From the NCBI GenBank assembly GCA_963204815.1, contig CAUJHQ010000105.1:1-64000 (forward strand): DNA of 64,000 nucleotides. The letters are read 5' to 3'. The stretch is from Pseudomonadota bacterium. Its GTDB lineage: Bacteria; Pseudomonadota; Gammaproteobacteria; Burkholderiales; Burkholderiaceae_C. The position numbers were made by a program, and so were the translations under genes. Below are positions 29,953-40,633 of the stretch, piece by piece. The notes under the pieces were generated by a model. It saw only the letters and a list, made by a program, of their open reading frames with translations, searched no databases and had not been told where the DNA came from. The stretch's first letter is position 1; the number at the start of each line of letters is the position of its first letter.

Positions 29953-30403
29953 CGCTGGACGCGCGCAGCTTCGCGCGCTTGATCTGGCCGCCGGGGGTGA
30001 CGCGCTCGTTGCCCATCACCTTCACCTTCTTCACGGTCGCGCGGTGGTTGCCACTCTTCGAGAACTTGACGATCTTCACCGTGCGCGGCCCCGGCTTGCG
30101 GTCGTCGCGCTCGGCTTTCTCCTTCGGGGGCACCGGGCGCCACAGCACGAGCAGCTTGCCGATGTGCTGGATGGGCGCGGCGTCGAGGGCGTCGGCCAGC
30201 GTGCCGAGCATGGCCTCGCGCTCGGCGCGGTCGTCGGAGAACACGCGCACCTTGATGAGGCCGTGGGCCTTCAATGCCGCGTCGATCTCCTTCGTCACCG
30301 CAGGGGTCAGGCCGTCGCCGCCGATGGCGACCACGGGGCTGAGGTGATGGGCGCCGGCGCGGTGTTCCTTGCGCTCGGCGGGGGTCAGGATGAGGGCGGT
30401 CAT
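29930..30403 (-). CDS. yhbY: YhbY/CRS1-YhbY (CRM) domain RNA-binding protein
   Basis: A 157-residue protein. The N-terminal 95 residues form the CRM domain, with L-T-P-A-E-R-K-x-x-R near the start, the G-x-x-G RNA-binding loop I-G-G-D-G-L-T near residue 27, and [12 protein letters not shown] near residue 45. The following 60 residues are a Lys/Arg-rich tail absent from the roughly 97-residue E. coli YhbY and likely add RNA affinity. YhbY associates with pre-50S particles. The start codon lies 20 nt from that of rlmE on the other strand, with overlapping -10 elements. Confidence 0.9.
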   Translation of the reverse strand: MTALILTPAERKEHRAGAHHLSPVVAIGGDGLTPAVTKEIDAALKAHGLIKVRVFSDDRAEREAMLGTLADALDAAPIQHIGKLLVLWRPVPPKEKAERDDRKPGPRTVKIVKFSKSGNHRATVKKVKVMGNERVTPGGQIKRAKLRASSVKKKSPA

Positions 30404-30408
30404 GCCCG

Positions 30409-30415
30409 TATTATC
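30409..30415. promoter_or_regulatory. Overlapping divergent -10 elements of rlmE and yhbY
   Basis: TATTAT (30409-30414, plus strand) ends 9 nt before the rlmE ATG. GATAAT (30415-30410, minus strand) ends 6 nt before the yhbY ATG. Both use the same seven base pairs, and neither gene has a Shine-Dalgarno sequence. RNA polymerase could occupy only one orientation at a time. Confidence 0.5.
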
Positions 30416-30423
30416 GGTTGCCG

Positions 30424-31080
30424 ATGAAGAACAAGCGCGTCAACCGGGCCTGGCTGCACGATCACCTCAACGACCCCTACGTCAAGCTCGCGACGAAGGA
30501 GGGCTACCGCGCCCGCGCCGCCTACAAGCTGAAGGAGATCGACGAGGCGCTGCAACTGATCCGCCCCGGGCAGGTGGTCGTCGACCTCGGCTCGACCCCG
30601 GGCGCCTGGAGCCAGTATCTGCGGCGCCGGTTCGCACCCGACGGCGCCGCCGCGGGCGCACTGAACGGCACGATCTTGGCACTCGACGTTCTCGAGATGG
30701 AGCCGATCGAAGGCGTCACCTTCCTGCAGGGCGACTTCCGCGAGGACGAGGTGGCGGCCCGTCTCGTCGAGGCGCTCGACGGCCGGCCGGTGGACGTGGT
30801 CGTGTCGGACATGGCGCCCAACCTGTCGGGCATTCCCGCCTCCGATGCCGCACGGGTGGCGCACCTGGTGGAGCTGGCGGTCGAATTCGCGCTGGCGCAC
30901 CTGCGCCCCGAGGGCGCGCTGGTCTGCAAGACCTTCCACGGCAGCGGCTACAGCCAGCTGGTGAAGCTGTTCAAGGACAGCTTCCGCATCGTCAAGCCGA
31001 TCAAGCCGAAAGCATCCCGAGACAAATCGGCGGAAACCTTTCTCGTGGGCATCGATCCGAAGGTTTCGCGCGCGCCGTGA
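30424..31080 (+). CDS. rlmE: 23S rRNA (uridine(2552)-2'-O)-methyltransferase RlmE (FtsJ)
   Basis: A 218-residue Rossmann methyltransferase. It has the [16 protein letters not shown]-terminal motif near residue 20, with the first catalytic Lys, SAM-binding [14 protein letters not shown] near residue 52, an acidic D in L-D-V-L-E-M, the catalytic S-D-M-A-P-N near residue 125, and K-x-F-H-G-S-G near residue 168. It 2'-O-methylates U2552 of 23S rRNA. ATG 30424 is preferred over the TTG two codons upstream. ftsH follows about 150 nt downstream, the classic ftsJ-ftsH neighbourhood, but with its own promoter-like region. Confidence 0.96.
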   Translation: MKNKRVNRAWLHDHLNDPYVKLATKEGYRARAAYKLKEIDEALQLIRPGQVVVDLGSTPGAWSQYLRRRFAPDGAAAGALNGTILALDVLEMEPIEGVTFLQGDFREDEVAARLVEALDGRPVDVVVSDMAPNLSGIPASDAARVAHLVELAVEFALAHLRPEGALVCKTFHGSGYSQLVKLFKDSFRIVKPIKPKASRDKSAETFLVGIDPKVSRAP

Positions 31081-31109
31081 AAGCCGTCACTGGCGGTTGC
31101 GAAACACCT

Positions 31110-31133
31110 GTGGCAGGGCGGTGTCCCTGCCAC
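31110..31133 (+). terminator. Hairpin after rlmE
   Basis: A perfect 9-bp stem GTGGCAGGG / CCCTGCCAC with a six-base loop lies 30 nt after the rlmE stop and before the ftsH promoter-like region. There is no T tract, so the terminator call is moderate. Confidence 0.5.
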
Positions 31134-31144
31134 GTGTCCGGGGG

Positions 31145-31172
31145 CTTGACTCGTCTAGAATGAACCTTATAT
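31145..31172 (+). promoter_or_regulatory. Heat-shock-like (sigma-32 type) promoter of ftsH
   Basis: CTTGAC (31145-31150) and CCTTATAT (31165-31172) are separated by 14 nt, which fits a sigma-32 pattern (CTTGA, 13-17 nt, CCCCAT-T). The same stretch also offers a sigma-70 reading, TTGACT with TATATG at 16 nt. The predicted leader is about 55 nt with AAAGGAG before the GTG start. Confidence 0.45.
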
Positions 31173-31233
31173 GCCGTGGGTACCGGTGTGCCATGTGGTG
31201 CACTGTCGCTGTTGGATTTGAAAAGGAGCCGCG

Positions 31234-33138
<1,905 letters not shown>

Positions 33139-33164
33139 ACGCCGCGCCAACCGACCTCTCCACC

Positions 33165-33189
33165 AAACGGGGCCTTGCGGCCCCGTTTT
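33165..33189 (+). terminator. Rho-independent terminator of ftsH
   Basis: A 10-bp stem AAACGGGGCC / GGCCCCGTTT with loop TTGC is followed by a further T, 27 nt after the ftsH stop and before folP. It shares its stem core with the rlmD terminator. Confidence 0.85.
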
Positions 33190-33218
33190 GCATCCGGCTC
33201 CCGTTCGACCCGAACCCG

Positions 33219-34061
33219 ATGAACGCTTTCTGGCAGACCTCGCGCTTCCGCATCGACCTCTCGCGCCCGCAGGTGATGGGCATCGTCAACGTGACGCCGG
33301 ACTCGTTCTCCGATGGCGGCCGCCATGCCGAGACCGACGCCGCGCGGCGCCACTGCGACACCCTGGTGGCCGAGGGCGTCGACATCCTGGACATCGGCGG
33401 CGAGTCGACCCGCCCCGGTTCTGCGACACCCGACCTCGCGGAAGAACTGCGCCGCGTGCTGCCCGTCGTCCAGCATGCGGTGACGCTGGGCGTGCCGGTG
33501 TCGGTGGACACCAGCCGGCCGGAGGTGATTGCCGCCGTGCTCGAGGCCGGCGCCGACATCGTGAACGACGTGCGCGCGCTGCAGCGGCCCGGTGCGTTGC
33601 AGGCGGCGGCAGCGCACCGCACGGCGGGCGTGTGCCTCATGCACATGCTCGGCGAGCCCGGCACCATGCAGGCCGCGCCCGCGTACGACGATGTCGTGGT
33701 CGACGTGCGCCGCTTCCTGGCCGAGCGCCTCTCTGCCGCCACGGCGGCGGGCATCGGCGCCGAGCGCATCGCGCTGGACCCCGGGGTCGGCTTCGGCAAG
33801 ACGCCGCTGCACAACCTGCAGCTGGCGGCACGCCAGTACGAACTGCTGTCGCTCGGGCGGCCGCTGCTGGTGGGCTGGTCGCGCAAGTCGACGGTGGGCC
33901 TCATCACCGGCAAGCCGGTGGACGAGCGCACGGCCGGCAGTGTGGCGGCGGCGCTGGCGGCGGTGGCGCGCGGTGCCGCCATCGTGCGCGTGCACGACGT
34001 GGCAGCGACGGTCGATGCGCTCAAGGTCTGGCGTGCCATCGCCGATCAGCGCCTGCCCTGA
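33219..34061 (+). CDS. folP: Dihydropteroate synthase
   Basis: A 280-residue TIM-barrel enzyme of standard length. It has the pterin-binding motifs [15 protein letters not shown] near residue 18 and [10 protein letters not shown] near residue 55, then [22 protein letters not shown] near residue 188 and G-W-S-R-K-S near residue 222. It joins p-aminobenzoate to the pterin diphosphate in folate synthesis and is the sulfonamide target. ATG 33219 follows the ftsH terminator. The upstream in-frame extension reads through that hairpin and is rejected. glmM follows 94 nt later. Confidence 0.97.
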   Translation: MNAFWQTSRFRIDLSRPQVMGIVNVTPDSFSDGGRHAETDAARRHCDTLVAEGVDILDIGGESTRPGSATPDLAEELRRVLPVVQHAVTLGVPVSVDTSRPEVIAAVLEAGADIVNDVRALQRPGALQAAAAHRTAGVCLMHMLGEPGTMQAAPAYDDVVVDVRRFLAERLSAATAAGIGAERIALDPGVGFGKTPLHNLQLAARQYELLSLGRPLLVGWSRKSTVGLITGKPVDERTAGSVAAALAAVARGAAIVRVHDVAATVDALKVWRAIADQRLP

Positions 34062-34141
34062 GCGCCCGCCGGTACGTACAAATGCTCACGCCGCGCCCAC
34101 GTTAGGGGGCGGCGGCGGCGCGTGGCACGCGCCGGGGGCGA

Positions 34142-34147
34142 GACAAT
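34142..34147 (+). promoter_or_regulatory. -10-like element directly before glmM
   Basis: GACAAT (4 of 6) ends 8 nt before the glmM ATG, with CCCCGCCC between and no Shine-Dalgarno sequence. This is weaker than the surE, rlmD and dnaX cases. A small stem GGCGCGT/ACGCGCC at 34117-34133 lies just upstream. Confidence 0.35.
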
Positions 34148-34155
34148 CCCCGCCC

Positions 34156-35490
34156 ATGAGCAGAACCTATTTCGGCACCGACGGCATCCGGGGCACGGTC
34201 GGCCAGAACCCGATCACGCCGGACTTCATGCTGGGCCTGGGCCACGCCGTCGGCCGCGTGCTGCGGCGTTCGCTGCCGCGGCCGGCGGTCGTGATCGGCA
34301 AGGACACGCGCATCTCGGGCTACATGATCGAGTCGGCACTCGAAGCCGGATTCGTGTCGGCCGGGGTCGACGTGTTGCTGGCCGGGCCGCTGCCGACGCC
34401 GGGCGTCGCCTACCTCACGCGCGCGCTGCGCCTGGACCTGGGTGTGGTGATCAGCGCGTCGCACAACCCGTTCGGCGACAACGGCGTCAAGTTCTTCAGC
34501 GCCGACGGCCAGAAGCTGCCCGACCAATGGGAGCACGAGGTCGAAGCCGCGCTGCAGGCGGCGCCGCAGTGGGCCGACTCGGCCGCGCTGGGCAAGGCGC
34601 GCCGGCTCGAGGACGCCAGCGGCCGCTACATCGAGTTCTGCAAGGGCACGGTGCCGCACTCGATGTCGTTGCGCGGCATGAAGCTGGTGATCGACGGCGC
34701 GCATGGCGCGGCCTACCACGTGGCGCCGGACATCTTCCACGAGCTGGGCGCAACGGTCGTCAAGATCGGCTGCCAGCCCGATGGGCTCAACATCAACGAT
34801 GGCGTCGGCGCGACGGCGCCGCAGGCGCTGGTGGCGGCCGTGGCCGACCACCGCGCCGACTACGGCATCGCGCTCGACGGCGACGGCGACCGTCTGCAGA
34901 TGGTCGACGCCGAAGGCCGCCTGTACAACGGCGACGAACTGCTCTACGTGATGGTGGCCGACCGCCTGCTGCAGCGCCAGCCGGTGCCCGGCGTCGTCGG
35001 CACGCTGATGACGAACATGGCCGTCGAGGTGGCGCTCAAGCGCCAGGGCGTGCCGATGGTGCGCGCCAAGGTCGGCGACCGCTACATCCTCGAGGAACTG
35101 GCCGCACGTGGCTGGCAACTGGGCGGCGAGAGCTCCGGCCACCTGCTGGCGCTGGATCGCCACACCACCGGCGACGGCATCGTCAGCGCGCTGCAGGTGC
35201 TGCAGGCGGTGCGCCGCAACGGCAAGACCTTGTCGGCGCTGCTCGACGGCGTGCAACTGTTCCCGCAGACGCTGATCAACGTTCGCCTGCGCGACGGCAG
35301 CGACTGGAAGAAGAACGCAGCGCTCGACGACGCCACACAGACCGTGCAGCGCGAACTCGGCGAACGCGGCCGGGTGTTGATCCGGGCCTCGGGCACCGAG
35401 CCGGTGCTGCGCGTCATGGTCGAGGCGCAGGACGGCGCCCAGGGCCGCCGCTGCGCCGAGAAGCTCGTCGCCGCCGCCGAGCGCGGCTGA
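34156..35490 (+). CDS. glmM: Phosphoglucosamine mutase
   Basis: A 444-residue alpha-phosphohexomutase. It has the N-terminal [10 protein letters not shown] motif, the active-site phosphoserine loop I-S-A-S-H-N-P-F (Ser102, the same number as in E. coli), the metal loop D-G-D-G-D-R near residue 243, the sugar loop G-E-S-S-G-H near residue 330, and the phosphate-binding [10 protein letters not shown] near residue 412. It converts glucosamine-6-phosphate to glucosamine-1-phosphate for peptidoglycan and LPS precursors. It follows folP, as is common in this class. The convergent fasciclin gene begins its stop 18 nt downstream. Confidence 0.98.
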   Translation: MSRTYFGTDGIRGTVGQNPITPDFMLGLGHAVGRVLRRSLPRPAVVIGKDTRISGYMIESALEAGFVSAGVDVLLAGPLPTPGVAYLTRALRLDLGVVISASHNPFGDNGVKFFSADGQKLPDQWEHEVEAALQAAPQWADSAALGKARRLEDASGRYIEFCKGTVPHSMSLRGMKLVIDGAHGAAYHVAPDIFHELGATVVKIGCQPDGLNINDGVGATAPQALVAAVADHRADYGIALDGDGDRLQMVDAEGRLYNGDELLYVMVADRLLQRQPVPGVVGTLMTNMAVEVALKRQGVPMVRAKVGDRYILEELAARGWQLGGESSGHLLALDRHTTGDGIVSALQVLQAVRRNGKTLSALLDGVQLFPQTLINVRLRDGSDWKKNAALDDATQTVQRELGERGRVLIRASGTEPVLRVMVEAQDGAQGRRCAEKLVAAAERG

Positions 35491-35508
35491 CGGCCGCGCC
35501 GCCGAGGG

Positions 35509-35988
35509 TCACTTCTTCGGCGGCATCAGCACACGGTCGATCACGTGCACGACGCCGTTCGCGGCGGGCACGTCGGCCTGCTGCACGAGCGCGTCTTCCA
35601 CGGTGACGAAGCTGCCGGCCTTGGCCAGCGCCAGGTTCGCGCCCTGCAGCGACTTCTGCTGGCCCGGCTTGACGTCGGCGGCCAGCAGCTTGCCGGGCAG
35701 GGCGTGGTAGCTGAGCACCGCCTTCAGCAACTGCTTGTCCGCAGCCAGTTCGGCCAGCGTCTTTGCCGGCAGGGCCTTGAAGGCATCGTCGCTCGGCGCG
35801 AACACGGTGTACGGGCCGGCGGCGCGCAAGGTGTCGCTCAGGCCGGCGTCGGCGACCAGTTTCGACAGCGTGCTCAGTTGCGGCGTTCGGGCGGCCGTGT
35901 CGGCGATGGTTGCCGGGGCCGGCGTGGTGGCGCAGGCCGAGAGCAGGGCCAGCAGGGCGGCAGCGATCAGGGTACGGGGGTGCTTCAT
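35509..35988 (-). CDS. Fasciclin (FAS1)-domain lipoprotein
   Basis: A 159-residue exported protein. A signal peptide ends with lipobox L-S-A-C near residue 19, followed by one FAS1 domain. The domain has T-L-S-K-L-V-A-D-A-G-L near residue 45, the H1 motif Y-T-V-F-A-P-S-D-D-A-F near residue 64, L-L-K-A-V-L-S-Y-H-A-L-P-G near residue 92, and the C-terminal N-G-V-V-H-V-I-D-R-V-L-M-P. FAS1 domains mediate adhesion or ligand binding outside the cell. It is divergent from pstS. Three GTCA(C/T) repeats at exact 11-bp spacing lie upstream on its strand, so regulation by PhoB is likely. GGAGATC precedes the ATG. Confidence 0.92.
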   Translation of the reverse strand: MKHPRTLIAAALLALLSACATTPAPATIADTAARTPQLSTLSKLVADAGLSDTLRAAGPYTVFAPSDDAFKALPAKTLAELAADKQLLKAVLSYHALPGKLLAADVKPGQQKSLQGANLALAKAGSFVTVEDALVQQADVPAANGVVHVIDRVLMPPKK

Positions 35989-36020
35989 CGGGGATCTCCA
36001 CTCAAGAAGGATCGCCGCGC

Positions 36021-36063
36021 AGCGTAGGTGCGCCGCATGACGGTCGCGTGACCGTCTCGTGAC
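36021..36063 (-). promoter_or_regulatory. PhoB-box array and -10 directed at the fasciclin gene
   Basis: On the minus strand three GTCA(C/T) half-sites occur at exact 11-bp intervals (36063-36059, 36052-36048, 36041-36037), the repeat unit of PhoB boxes. Ten bases after the last half-site stands TACGCT (36026-36021), a weak -10 at the textbook distance. Confidence 0.6.
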
Positions 36064-36075
36064 GACGCCGCCGGA

Positions 36076-36109
36076 CTGTCACGGTGTCGTCACATCGGCT
36101 GCCTACAGT
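36076..36109 (+). promoter_or_regulatory. PhoB box and -10 of pstS
   Basis: CTGTCAC (36076-36082), four bases, then TCGTCAC (36087-36093) form an 18-bp Pho box close to the E. coli consensus. Exactly 10 bp after it is TACAGT (36104-36109), a -10 placed as in PhoB-dependent promoters where the box replaces the -35. The leader to the pstS ATG is about 30 nt. Confidence 0.82.
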
Positions 36110-36146
36110 CGTCGGCAATCCAAGGAAACTCCCTGAAAGGCTGACC

Positions 36147-37187
36147 ATGAAGCTCGCCATCACCCGCCCGGCCGCCTTCGCCGCCGCGCTCGCCTTTGCC
36201 GCTTCCGGCGCGTTCGCGCAGGACGTTACCGGCGCCGGTGCGTCGTTCCCGGCGCCGATCTATGCCAAGTGGGCCGACGCCTACAACAAGGCGAGCGGGG
36301 CCCGCATCAATTACCAGTCGGTGGGCTCGGGGGCCGGCATCCGCCAGATTCGTGGCAAGACGGTCGACTTCGGCGCCAGTGACGCGCCGTTGAGCGACGC
36401 CGACCTCGCGAAGGACGGAATGGTCCAGTTCCCGACGGTCATCGGCGGCGTCGTGCCGGTGGTCAACATCAAGGGCATCACCCCGGGCCAGGTCAAGTTG
36501 ACGGGCACGGTGCTGGGCGACATCTACCTGGGCAAGATCACCAAGTGGAACGACGCTGCATTGACGGCGCTGAACCCCGGCGTGCCGCTGCCCGATGCAT
36601 CGATCGCCGTCGTCCGCCGAGCCGACGGGTCGGGCACGAGCTTCCTGTTCACGAACTACCTGTCCAAGGTCAACGCCGATTGGAAGGCCAAGGTCGGTGA
36701 AGGCACGGCCGTGAACTGGCCCACCGGCGCGGGCGGCAAGGGCAACGAGGGCGTCTCGGCGTTCGTGCAGCGCCTGCCGAACTCGATCGGCTACGTCGAG
36801 TACGCCTACGCCAAGCAGAACAAGATGTCCCACGTGATGTTGAAGAACCAGGCGGGCAACTTCGTCGGTCCGGACGACAGCACGTTCAAGGCTGCCGCCG
36901 CAGGCGCCGAGTGGGCCAAGTCGTTCTACCAGGTGCTGACCGAACAGCCCGGCAAGGACAGCTGGCCGATCACCGGCGCCACCTTCATCCTGATGCACAA
37001 GGCGCAGGACAAGCCGGTCAGCGCGACCAACACGCTGAAGTTCTTCGACTGGGCCTACGCCAACGGCGACAAGATGGCCGACGACCTGGACTACGTGCCG
37101 CTGCCCGCTTCGGTCAAGGACCTGGTGCGCAAGCTGTGGGCCGACCAGATCAAGGATGCGTCGGGCAAGGCCGTCGCCTTCAAGTAA
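36147..37187 (+). CDS. pstS: Phosphate ABC transporter periplasmic binding protein
   Basis: A 346-residue exported protein, the same length as E. coli PstS. The signal peptide (M-K-L-A-I-T-R then an Ala-rich core) cleaves near A-F-A-Q-D around residue 25. The mature start is [14 protein letters not shown]. Phosphate-ligand segments S-G-A-G-I near residue 57, G-A-S-D-A-P-L near residue 75 and R-x-D-G-S-G-T-S near residue 159 are present. It captures phosphate for PstCAB. ATG 36147 with GAAAGG upstream is preferred; the frame extends into the Pho box and cannot start there. It is the first gene of the Pho operon. Confidence 0.97.
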   Translation: MKLAITRPAAFAAALAFAASGAFAQDVTGAGASFPAPIYAKWADAYNKASGARINYQSVGSGAGIRQIRGKTVDFGASDAPLSDADLAKDGMVQFPTVIGGVVPVVNIKGITPGQVKLTGTVLGDIYLGKITKWNDAALTALNPGVPLPDASIAVVRRADGSGTSFLFTNYLSKVNADWKAKVGEGTAVNWPTGAGGKGNEGVSAFVQRLPNSIGYVEYAYAKQNKMSHVMLKNQAGNFVGPDDSTFKAAAAGAEWAKSFYQVLTEQPGKDSWPITGATFILMHKAQDKPVSATNTLKFFDWAYANGDKMADDLDYVPLPASVKDLVRKLWADQIKDASGKAVAFK

Positions 37188-37220
37188 GCCGCGTCCTTTC
37201 GCCAGCCGACCGAGGTCAAC

Positions 37221-38243
37221 GTGGCCGCTACACTGCCTGCGTCCCCCTACCGCAGAGACAACGACATGGAGCGAGTGGCCCCGCACGGCGACCCGCCGCC
37301 GCGCCGTCGTGTGGCCCCCTGGGCCGACGGCGTGTTCGCGGCCCTGACGCACGGCGCCGCCTGGCTGACGCTGGCGCTGCTGGTGGCGATCATCGTGTCG
37401 CTGTTCATCGGCGCCGCGCCCTCGATCCGGGAGTTCGGCCTCGGCTTCCTGTGGTCCAAGGACTGGGATCCCGTGCAGGGCAAGTTCGGCGGCCTGGTGA
37501 TGATCTACGGCACGCTGATGACGAGCTTCATCGCGTTGCTGATCGCCGTGCCGGTGAGCTTCGGCATCGCGATCTTCCTGACCGAACTGTCGCCGAAGTG
37601 GCTGAAGCGGCCGCTGGGCATCGCGGTCGAACTGCTGGCCGCGGTGCCGAGCATCGTCTACGGCATGTGGGGCCTGCTCGTGTTCGGCCCGATCCTCTCG
37701 CAGTACGTGCAGCAGCCGCTGCAGGGTGCGTTCGGCGGCGTGCCGGTGCTCGGCGCATTGTTCAGCGGCCCGCCGGTGGGCATCGGCATCCTGTCGGCCG
37801 GCATCATCCTCGCGATCATGGTCATCCCGTTCATCGCGGCGACCATGCGCGACGTCTTCGACGTCACGCCGCCGATGCTGAAGGAGTCGGCCTACGGCCT
37901 GGGCTCCACCACCTGGGAAGTGGTCTGGCGCGTCGTGCTGCCCTACACCAAGACCGGTGTCGTCGGCGGCATCATGCTCGGCCTGGGGCGCGCGCTGGGC
38001 GAGACGATGGCGGTCACCTTCGTCATCGGCAACTTCAACCAGCTCGATTCGCTGTCGCTCTTCGAGGCTGCCAACAGCATCACCTCGGCGCTCGCGAACG
38101 AGTTCGCCGAAGCCAGCGAAGGCCTGCACCAGGCCTCGCTGATCTACCTGGGGCTGATCCTGTTCATGATCACCTTCGTCGTGCTCGCCTGTTCGCGGCT
38201 GCTGCTGATGCGGCTGAAGCGGGGCGAGGGGAGCCGCACATGA
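37221..38243 (+). CDS. pstC: Phosphate ABC transporter permease PstC
   Basis: A 340-residue inner-membrane permease with six core helices. A cytoplasmic Arg/Pro-rich N-terminus precedes helix 1 near residue 45. The family segments [14 protein letters not shown] near residue 73 and the EAA loop [12 protein letters not shown] near residue 220 are visible, as is [12 protein letters not shown] near residue 255. I chose GTG 37221 because GAGG lies 5 nt upstream. ATG 37266 (325 aa) is the alternative and has a poorer ribosome site. The stop overlaps pstA by four bases. Confidence 0.93.
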   Translation: MAATLPASPYRRDNDMERVAPHGDPPPRRRVAPWADGVFAALTHGAAWLTLALLVAIIVSLFIGAAPSIREFGLGFLWSKDWDPVQGKFGGLVMIYGTLMTSFIALLIAVPVSFGIAIFLTELSPKWLKRPLGIAVELLAAVPSIVYGMWGLLVFGPILSQYVQQPLQGAFGGVPVLGALFSGPPVGIGILSAGIILAIMVIPFIAATMRDVFDVTPPMLKESAYGLGSTTWEVVWRVVLPYTKTGVVGGIMLGLGRALGETMAVTFVIGNFNQLDSLSLFEAANSITSALANEFAEASEGLHQASLIYLGLILFMITFVVLACSRLLLMRLKRGEGSRT

Positions 38244-39109
38244 GCCGCGTCTTCGCGCTCGAAGGCGCGCGCCTGGCGCGCCACCGCCGTCGCAAGCTCG
38301 TCAACGTGGTCGCGCTGACGCTGGCGCTGGCGGCGATGTCCTTCGGCCTGTTCTGGCTCGTCTGGATCCTGGTCGAAACGGTGCGCCTGGGCTTCGGCGG
38401 GCTGGCCTGGCAGGTCTTCACGCAGTCGACGCCGCCGCCGCAGGCGGAGGTCGGCGGCCTCGCGAACGCGATCGTCGGTTCGCTGATCATGGTTTCGCTG
38501 GCCACGCTGATCGGCACGCCGATCGGCATCCTGTCGGGCATCTACATCGCCGAATACGGCCAGCGCACCTGGCTCGGCCACGTCACGCAGTTCATCAACG
38601 ACATCCTGCTGTCGGCGCCGTCCATCGTCATCGGACTGTTCGTCTACGCCGCGTTCGTGGCGCGGGTGAAGAGCTTCTCGGCCTTCGCCGGCGTGCTGGC
38701 GCTGTCGCTCATCGTCATCCCGGTCGTGATCCGGCAGACCTCGACCATGCTATCGCTGGTGCCGAACGCGCTCCGCGAGGCGGCCTATGCACTGGGCACG
38801 CCGAAGTGGAAAGTGATCCTCTCGGTGACGCTGAAGGCATCGGTGGCCGGCGTCGTCACCGGCGTGCTGCTGGCGCTGGCGCGCATCGCCGGCGAGACGG
38901 CGCCGCTGCTCTTCACGGCGCTGTCAAACCAGTTCTTCACCTGGAATCTCGGCGAGCCGATGGCGAGCCTGCCGGTGACGATCTTCAAGTTCGCGATGAG
39001 CCCGTACGAGAACTGGCAGAAGCTCGCCTGGGCCGGTGTGTTCCTGATCACGCTGGGCGTGCTGGCGCTGAACATCCTGGCGCGCGTGCTCTTCCGCAAC
39101 AAGACCTGA
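38240..39109 (+). CDS. pstA: Phosphate ABC transporter permease PstA
   Basis: A 289-residue permease partnering PstC. A short basic cytoplasmic N-terminus precedes six helices. Typical PstA sequences include F-T-Q-S-T-P-P-P near residue 62, [10 protein letters not shown] near residue 72, the EAA loop [12 protein letters not shown] near residue 176, and [14 protein letters not shown] near residue 214. ATG 38240 overlaps the pstC stop; the longer frame upstream covers pstC antisense-like noise. It ends 11 nt before pstB. Confidence 0.95.
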   Translation: MSRVFALEGARLARHRRRKLVNVVALTLALAAMSFGLFWLVWILVETVRLGFGGLAWQVFTQSTPPPQAEVGGLANAIVGSLIMVSLATLIGTPIGILSGIYIAEYGQRTWLGHVTQFINDILLSAPSIVIGLFVYAAFVARVKSFSAFAGVLALSLIVIPVVIRQTSTMLSLVPNALREAAYALGTPKWKVILSVTLKASVAGVVTGVLLALARIAGETAPLLFTALSNQFFTWNLGEPMASLPVTIFKFAMSPYENWQKLAWAGVFLITLGVLALNILARVLFRNKT

Positions 39110-39120
39110 GAGGCCAGTGA

Positions 39121-39906
39121 ATGGACCGCCCCGTCGACCACCCCACGCTCGAGAAGACCAAGATCTCGGTGCGCGACCTGAACTTCTACTACGGCAGCTT
39201 TCATGCGTTGAAGCGCATCAACCTGGACATCCCCGAGCGCAAGGTCACGGCCTTCATCGGCCCCAGCGGCTGCGGCAAGAGCACGCTGCTGCGCACCTTC
39301 AACCGCATGTTCGAGCTCTACCCCGAGCAGCGAGCCGAAGGCGAGATCCTGATCGACGGCGAGAACATCCTGAAGTCGAAGATGGACGTGTCGTTGATCC
39401 GCGCCAAGGTCGGCATGGTCTTCCAGAAGCCGACGCCGTTCCCGATGTCGATCTACGACAACATCGCCTTCGGCGTGCGCCTCTTCGAGACGCTGCCGCG
39501 CGTGGAGATGGACGAACGCGTGGAGTGGGCGCTGAAGAAGAGCGCGCTGTGGAACGAGGTGAAGGACAAGCTCGACCAGAGCGGCGCCAGCCTCTCGGGC
39601 GGCCAGCAGCAGCGGCTGTGCATCGCGCGCGGCATCGCGATCAAGCCCGAGGTGCTGCTGCTCGACGAGCCCTGCTCGGCGCTGGACCCGATCTCCACCG
39701 GCAAGATCGAGGAGCTGATCCACGAGCTGAAGGCCGACTACACGGTGATGATCGTCACCCACAACATGCAGCAGGCCGCCCGCTGCTCGGACTACACCGC
39801 CTACATGTACCTGGGCGACCTGGTCGAGTTCGGCGCCACCTCGGAACTCTTCATGAAGCCGAAGAAGAAGGACACCGAGGACTACATCACCGGAAGGTTC
39901 GGCTGA
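39121..39906 (+). CDS. pstB: Phosphate ABC transporter ATP-binding protein
   Basis: A 261-residue ATPase with Walker [10 protein letters not shown] near residue 48, the PstB-specific F-N-R-M-F-E segment after it, a Q-loop in [15 protein letters not shown], the signature L-S-G-G-Q-Q-Q-R-L near residue 158, Walker [12 protein letters not shown], and the switch His in V-T-H-N-M-Q-Q-A. It energises phosphate uptake and, with PhoU and PhoR, forms the signalling complex that reports phosphate supply. The start lies 11 nt after pstA. Confidence 0.98.
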   Translation: MDRPVDHPTLEKTKISVRDLNFYYGSFHALKRINLDIPERKVTAFIGPSGCGKSTLLRTFNRMFELYPEQRAEGEILIDGENILKSKMDVSLIRAKVGMVFQKPTPFPMSIYDNIAFGVRLFETLPRVEMDERVEWALKKSALWNEVKDKLDQSGASLSGGQQQRLCIARGIAIKPEVLLLDEPCSALDPISTGKIEELIHELKADYTVMIVTHNMQQAARCSDYTAYMYLGDLVEFGATSELFMKPKKKDTEDYITGRFG

Positions 39907-39925
39907 AGGCCGAAGGAGCACCGTC

Positions 39926-40633
39926 ATGAGCGACAAGCATCTGTCGACCCAGTTCGACGCCGAGCTCTCCGGCATCTCCAGCCGCGTGCTGGAGATGGGC
40001 GGCATCGTCGAAGCGCAGGTGGCGCAGGCCCTCTACGCGCTGACGCACTTCAGCGACGAGACCGCCGCGCAGGTGCTGCGCCAGGAGGAGCGCGTGAACC
40101 GGATGGAGATCGAGATCGACCGCGATCTCAGCGCCATCATCGCGCGCCGCCAGCCGACCGCACGCGACCTGCGGCTGTTGATCGCCGTCAGCAAGACCAT
40201 CGCCAACCTGGAGCGCGTCGGCGACGAGGCGGCCCGCATCGCGCGCACGGTGCAGCGGCTCATCACCACCGGCGTCTCCAGCCGGCTGCGGCTGCCGGTG
40301 TCGGACCTGGACTTCGAGGCCAGCCTCGCCATCGCCCAGCTGCGCAAGGCGCTCGACGCCTTCGCGCGCCTGGACACGGCGAAGGCGCTGGAGGTGCTGA
40401 AGCAGGACGACCAGATCGACCAGGAATTCGACGGCCTGCTGCGCAAGCTCATCACCTACATGATGGAAGACCCGCGCACGATCTCGTCGAGCATCGACCT
40501 CGTCTTCGTCGCGAAGGCGATCGAGCGCGTCGGCGACCACGCGAAGAACCTCGCCGAGGCCATCATCTACGTGGTCAAGGGCACCGACGTGCGGCACACG
40601 TCGGTCGAGGCGGTGGAGATCGTGGTCCGATGA
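39926..40633 (+). CDS. phoU: Phosphate signalling regulator PhoU
   Basis: A 235-residue all-helical protein of two PhoU repeats. Each repeat has the metal-binding E/D-x-x-x-D pattern: near residue 50 E-x-E-I-D-R-D-L, then N-L-E-R-V-G-D-E-A-A-R-I-A near residue 93, and in the second half I-E-R-V-G-D-H-A-K-N-L-A-E near residue 195. PhoU links the Pst transporter to PhoR and keeps the Pho regulon off when phosphate is ample. AAGGAG precedes the ATG, and the stop overlaps the phoB start by four bases. Confidence 0.97.
   Translation: MSDKHLSTQFDAELSGISSRVLEMGGIVEAQVAQALYALTHFSDETAAQVLRQEERVNRMEIEIDRDLSAIIARRQPTARDLRLLIAVSKTIANLERVGDEAARIARTVQRLITTGVSSRLRLPVSDLDFEASLAIAQLRKALDAFARLDTAKALEVLKQDDQIDQEFDGLLRKLITYMMEDPRTISSSIDLVFVAKAIERVGDHAKNLAEAIIYVVKGTDVRHTSVEAVEIVVR

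Noticed and set aside
34117-34133. Hairpin GGCGCGT/ACGCGCC as folP terminator
   Set aside because: The stem is short with a three-base loop and no T tract; it could be chance in such GC-rich sequence.
36084-36146. GTG 36084 as pstS start
   Set aside because: It lies inside the Pho box; the signal peptide begins properly at ATG 36147 behind GAAAGG.
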